Source of the DNA: Mucilaginibacter lacusdianchii
GTDB lineage: Bacteria; Bacteroidota; Bacteroidia; Sphingobacteriales; Sphingobacteriaceae
Length of the DNA stretch: 64,000 bases
Reading direction: 5' to 3'
Assembly (NCBI RefSeq): GCF_009770985.1
Contig: NZ_WSRW01000001.1
Location: 1,054,001-1,118,000, forward strand
A model generated the notes under the pieces. The model saw only the letters and a list, made by a program, of their open reading frames with translations, was not told the DNA's origin and did not search any database. The position numbers and the translations under genes are program-made. This document shows, one piece after another, positions 61,597 through 64,000 of this stretch; positions within the stretch are counted from its first letter, which is position 1, and each line of letters opens with the position of its first letter.

Positions 61597-62388
61597 TTAT
61601 GCCTCTACCTCTATCTCCCCGCTAAACACCCGCACTGCAGGCCCTTCTAAAAAGATATTTGTATACTGCACACCATCGTAATCAAAACGGATATTCAAGT
61701 TGCCGCCCAGCACCTTTATAGGTGTACTGATACTACCGGTTTGATTATTGGCTTGCGCCATAGCCAAAGCAACGGCGGTTGCACCAGTGCCGCAGGCATA
61801 GGTTTCATCTTCTACCCCACGCTCGAAGGTGCGCACAAAGTAGCCGTTGTCCATCGGTTCCACAAAATTTATGTTAATGCCTTTTTCGTGATAGGTAGCA
61901 TTGTTGCGAATGGCATGGCCTTCGGTGTATACGTCTTTATCGGCTAAGTTAGTAGTTAGCTGCACGTAATGTGGCGAGCCGGTGTTCAATACATAAGCTT
62001 CGGCATTACGGTTTACCGTATCTACGTCAATCATTTGCAGACTAACCCAATCGCCCGAGTCTGAAATTTTGGCGTAATGCGGGCCATCAACTGCCAAAAA
62101 GTTAGTTTCACTGTCAAACACGCCTAAAAATTTGGCAAAGGCTACAATACAGCGGCCACCGTTTCCGCACATGCTGCTGGGCTGCCCGTCGGAGTTGTAA
62201 TACACCATTTCAAAATCGTAACCCTCGCGGTTTTGCAACAGCATCAAGCCGTCGCCACCAATACCAAAACGTCTGTCGCATAACTTACTGATTAATTGAG
62301 GGTTATGATGATTAATATTGGCAGTACGATTATCTATCAAAATAAAATCGTTACCGGCACCTTGATATTTATAAAAATGGAACTTCAT
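61597..62388 (-). CDS. dapF: Diaminopimelate epimerase DapF
   Basis: A 263-residue enzyme that converts LL-DAP to meso-DAP for peptidoglycan and lysine. The two catalytic Cys are in SSMCGNGGRC (Cys74) and in ETYACGTGATA. The fold has the usual two pseudo-symmetric halves, opening FYKYQGAGNDFILIDN. The ATG at 62388 is the start; the frame to 62397 begins with TTG. It is divergent from the Do-family protease gene. Confidence 0.96.
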   Translation of the reverse strand: MKFHFYKYQGAGNDFILIDNRTANINHHNPQLISKLCDRRFGIGGDGLMLLQNREGYDFEMVYYNSDGQPSSMCGNGGRCIVAFAKFLGVFDSETNFLAVDGPHYAKISDSGDWVSLQMIDVDTVNRNAEAYVLNTGSPHYVQLTTNLADKDVYTEGHAIRNNATYHEKGININFVEPMDNGYFVRTFERGVEDETYACGTGATAVALAMAQANNQTGSISTPIKVLGGNLNIRFDYDGVQYTNIFLEGPAVRVFSGEIEVEA

Positions 62389-62486
62389 TTGTGACAATTT
62401 TTAATAAACCGCAACACTACATAACAATCAAAATCTGCAGCTATCGGCGTTTTAACATTTTTTAACAAAAATGCACATAACTTATT

Positions 62487-62519
62487 ATTGTTCGTATCGT
62501 CTTAATGGTATTAAATTTG
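62487..62519 (+). promoter_or_regulatory. Promoter of the Do-family protease gene
   Basis: ATTG (62487-62490), a 21-base spacer, then TAAATTTG (62512-62519), an exact -7 match. The start codon is 41 bases downstream. Confidence 0.65.
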
Positions 62520-62560
62520 AATTGTAAATAGAAACCTAGTAAAAGAAAGAGAATTTAAAT

Positions 62561-64000
62561 ATGAAGAAAATTGGTTTAACCCTGTTAACAGCCTTTGTAG
62601 GCGGTGCTATGGCACTGGGCACCTACAAAGTGTTTGAAAAAGACCCGCTGGAAGGCTTGTCTTTTGAAGACCGCCAAAAAGTATACTTCGCCAGCAACCG
62701 TGCTACCAGCAATGTTGTATCATCTGCAGGTGATGTTGACTTTACCCAGGCGGCCGCTTCGGTAACCCCTGCAGTAGTTTATATCCGTACTACTTATGCC
62801 GCTTCGTCTGGCAGCAGCCAAGGTGGCCGCGATCCGTTTGAGGATATGTTCGGCGACTTTTTCGGTCAGCGCTCACGTCCGCAGCAACGCGTACCACAAC
62901 GTGCTTCGGGTTCAGGCGTAATTATTTCGCCCGACGGTTACATCGTAACCAACAACCATGTGGTAGCCAACGCCAGCAAAGTGGAAGTTACTACTAATGA
63001 CCACCGCGTACTGCAAGCTAAAGTGATTGGTACCGACCCAAGCACAGATTTGGCTCTAATCAAAGTAACCGCTACCAACCTGCCTATCGTTAAGTTAGGC
63101 AACTCAGACGATGTACGGGTAGGCGAATGGGTATTGGCCGTTGGTAACCCGTTCAATTTAAACTCAACCGTTACCGCTGGTATCGTAAGTGCTAAAGGCC
63201 GTAACATCGGTATCATTGGCAGCGAGGATAACGACGAGCAAAGCAATCCATTTGGTCGTAGCAGCTATCAGCAACAAGCGCCTCGTTTAAACAAAGCTAT
63301 CGAGTCGTTCATTCAAACCGATGCTGCTATTAACCCAGGTAACAGTGGTGGTGCTTTGGTGAATACCAAAGGCGAATTGATTGGTATTAATTCTGCTATT
63401 GCATCACACACCGGTTCGTACGAAGGTTATGGCTTTGCCGTACCGGTTAACCTGGCCAAAAAAGTATTAAACGACTTAGAAAAATTCGGTTCTGTTAAAC
63501 GTGGCTATATTGGTGTAAGCTTTACCGAGCTTAACCCAGATCGTGCTGAAGAGCTTAAAGTAAGCCGTAATACCGGTTTATATGTAAGCGAACTGGTACC
63601 GGGTGGTGGTGCCGAGGCTGCCGGTTTACAAAAAGGCGATATTATCACCAAAGTAGAAGGTAATGCCGTTTACGAATCATCTGATTTGCAAGAGCGCGTA
63701 GGCCGTTTACACCCAGGCGATAAAATTAACCTGACTGTATTACGCGGTGGTAGCGAAAAGAACTTTACCATTACCCTTAAAGGCGATGCACCGGTAGCTA
63801 ACCGTACAGCCGCTGTATCAAAATCAGCCGAAGAGTTATACAATAAACTGGGTGGTAGCTTCCAGCCGCTTACACAAGCGCAAAAAAGCAAATTCCACAT
63901 CCCATCGGGCGTAGTGGTTACCCAGGTTCGTCAAGGTGGTTTATTCGAAAATTATGATATCCCAGTGGGTTCAGTAATTACTAGTATCAACAAACAGCCA
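62561..64000 (+). CDS. Do-family (DegP/HtrA) serine protease, cut by the window end
   Basis: 480 codons from the ATG at 62561 to the window edge with no stop; the C-terminal PDZ is incomplete. It has an N-terminal membrane or signal helix (4-22), then the trypsin-like domain with His133 (TNNHVV), Asp163 (DPSTDLALI) and Ser262 (NPGNSGGAL). An unusual Ser/Gly/Arg/Gln-rich loop precedes the protease fold. PDZ1 starts at about residue 315 (RGYIGVSFTEL) and PDZ2 at about 440. It degrades or refolds damaged envelope proteins. Being truncated by the window, it can be missed by ORF searches. Confidence 0.95.
   Translation, partial: MKKIGLTLLTAFVGGAMALGTYKVFEKDPLEGLSFEDRQKVYFASNRATSNVVSSAGDVDFTQAAASVTPAVVYIRTTYAASSGSSQGGRDPFEDMFGDFFGQRSRPQQRVPQRASGSGVIISPDGYIVTNNHVVANASKVEVTTNDHRVLQAKVIGTDPSTDLALIKVTATNLPIVKLGNSDDVRVGEWVLAVGNPFNLNSTVTAGIVSAKGRNIGIIGSEDNDEQSNPFGRSSYQQQAPRLNKAIESFIQTDAAINPGNSGGALVNTKGELIGINSAIASHTGSYEGYGFAVPVNLAKKVLNDLEKFGSVKRGYIGVSFTELNPDRAEELKVSRNTGLYVSELVPGGGAEAAGLQKGDIITKVEGNAVYESSDLQERVGRLHPGDKINLTVLRGGSEKNFTITLKGDAPVANRTAAVSKSAEELYNKLGGSFQPLTQAQKSKFHIPSGVVVTQVRQGGLFENYDIPVGSVITSINKQP

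Noticed and set aside
1-64000. CRISPR array, prophage, IS element or integron
   Set aside because: No regularly spaced repeats, transposase, integrase or phage structural genes were seen; the only repeats are the small palindromic families and short direct repeats listed.

Overview
The window looks like a stretch of chromosome from a Bacteroidota bacterium, most likely Sphingobacteriaceae (Mucilaginibacter/Pedobacter-like). The reasons are phylum-typical families (DUF4270 lipoprotein, short GT5 glycogen synthase beside panC, HYC_CC_PP protein, 939-residue CarB), promoters of the TAnnTTTG type, almost no Shine-Dalgarno sequences, and many secreted proteins with A-x-A/Q signal peptides. The genus is an inference. 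I see no rRNA, tRNA, CRISPR array, transposase, integrase or phage gene.

Layout. 1-6.8 kb: secreted hydrolases (M20 amidohydrolase, class C beta-lactamase-like serine hydrolase, DPP IV) around an AT-rich accessory patch at 1.4-2.4 kb. 6.8-13.2 kb: an information-processing block, ssb and mutY on the minus strand, then HU, a TPR protein, a 29-residue AURKAIP1/COX24-type ribosomal miniprotein, rng and radA on the plus strand. 13.2-23.1 kb: single genes (NHL-repeat lipoprotein, SIMPL protein, HAD phosphatase, GNAT, second DPP IV-like peptidase, a glycosyltransferase/flippase pair, dienelactone hydrolase). 23.1-25.5 kb: a repeat-rich gap, then gltX. 26-35 kb: two DHA2 multidrug exporters in opposite orientation, one with a MarR regulator and one in a TetR-TolC-EmrA-EmrB operon, flanking an AhpC-type peroxiredoxin and an AhpD-like protein. 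35-41 kb: PIG-L deacetylase, oxyR, glmS. 41-49.5 kb: DUF4270, glycogen synthase, panC, panD, two tandem TonB-C/MORN-like proteins, carB. 49.6-53.8 kb: secreted FAD oxidoreductase, amidase, DinB/YfiT protein. 53.9-59.5 kb: a four-gene cell-envelope operon that looks copper-related, divergent from a LytS/LytTR-type two-component system. 59.5-64 kb: orphan genes, dapF, and a Do-family protease cut by the window end.

How genes work together. SSB, MutY, HU and RadA serve DNA maintenance. OxyR, the peroxiredoxin and the AhpD-like protein plausibly form a peroxide response. PanC and PanD supply beta-alanine and pantothenate. The envelope operon carries a Cys-rich protein, a CxxC metal-binding domain and two barrel-like proteins, one His/Met-rich at both ends. 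A 12-bp direct repeat sits in front of both this operon and the divergent two-component system, which makes that locus the best candidate here for an undescribed system. Three dispersed repeat types occupy intergenic DNA, and one repeat-like insert appears to be translated inside RadA.
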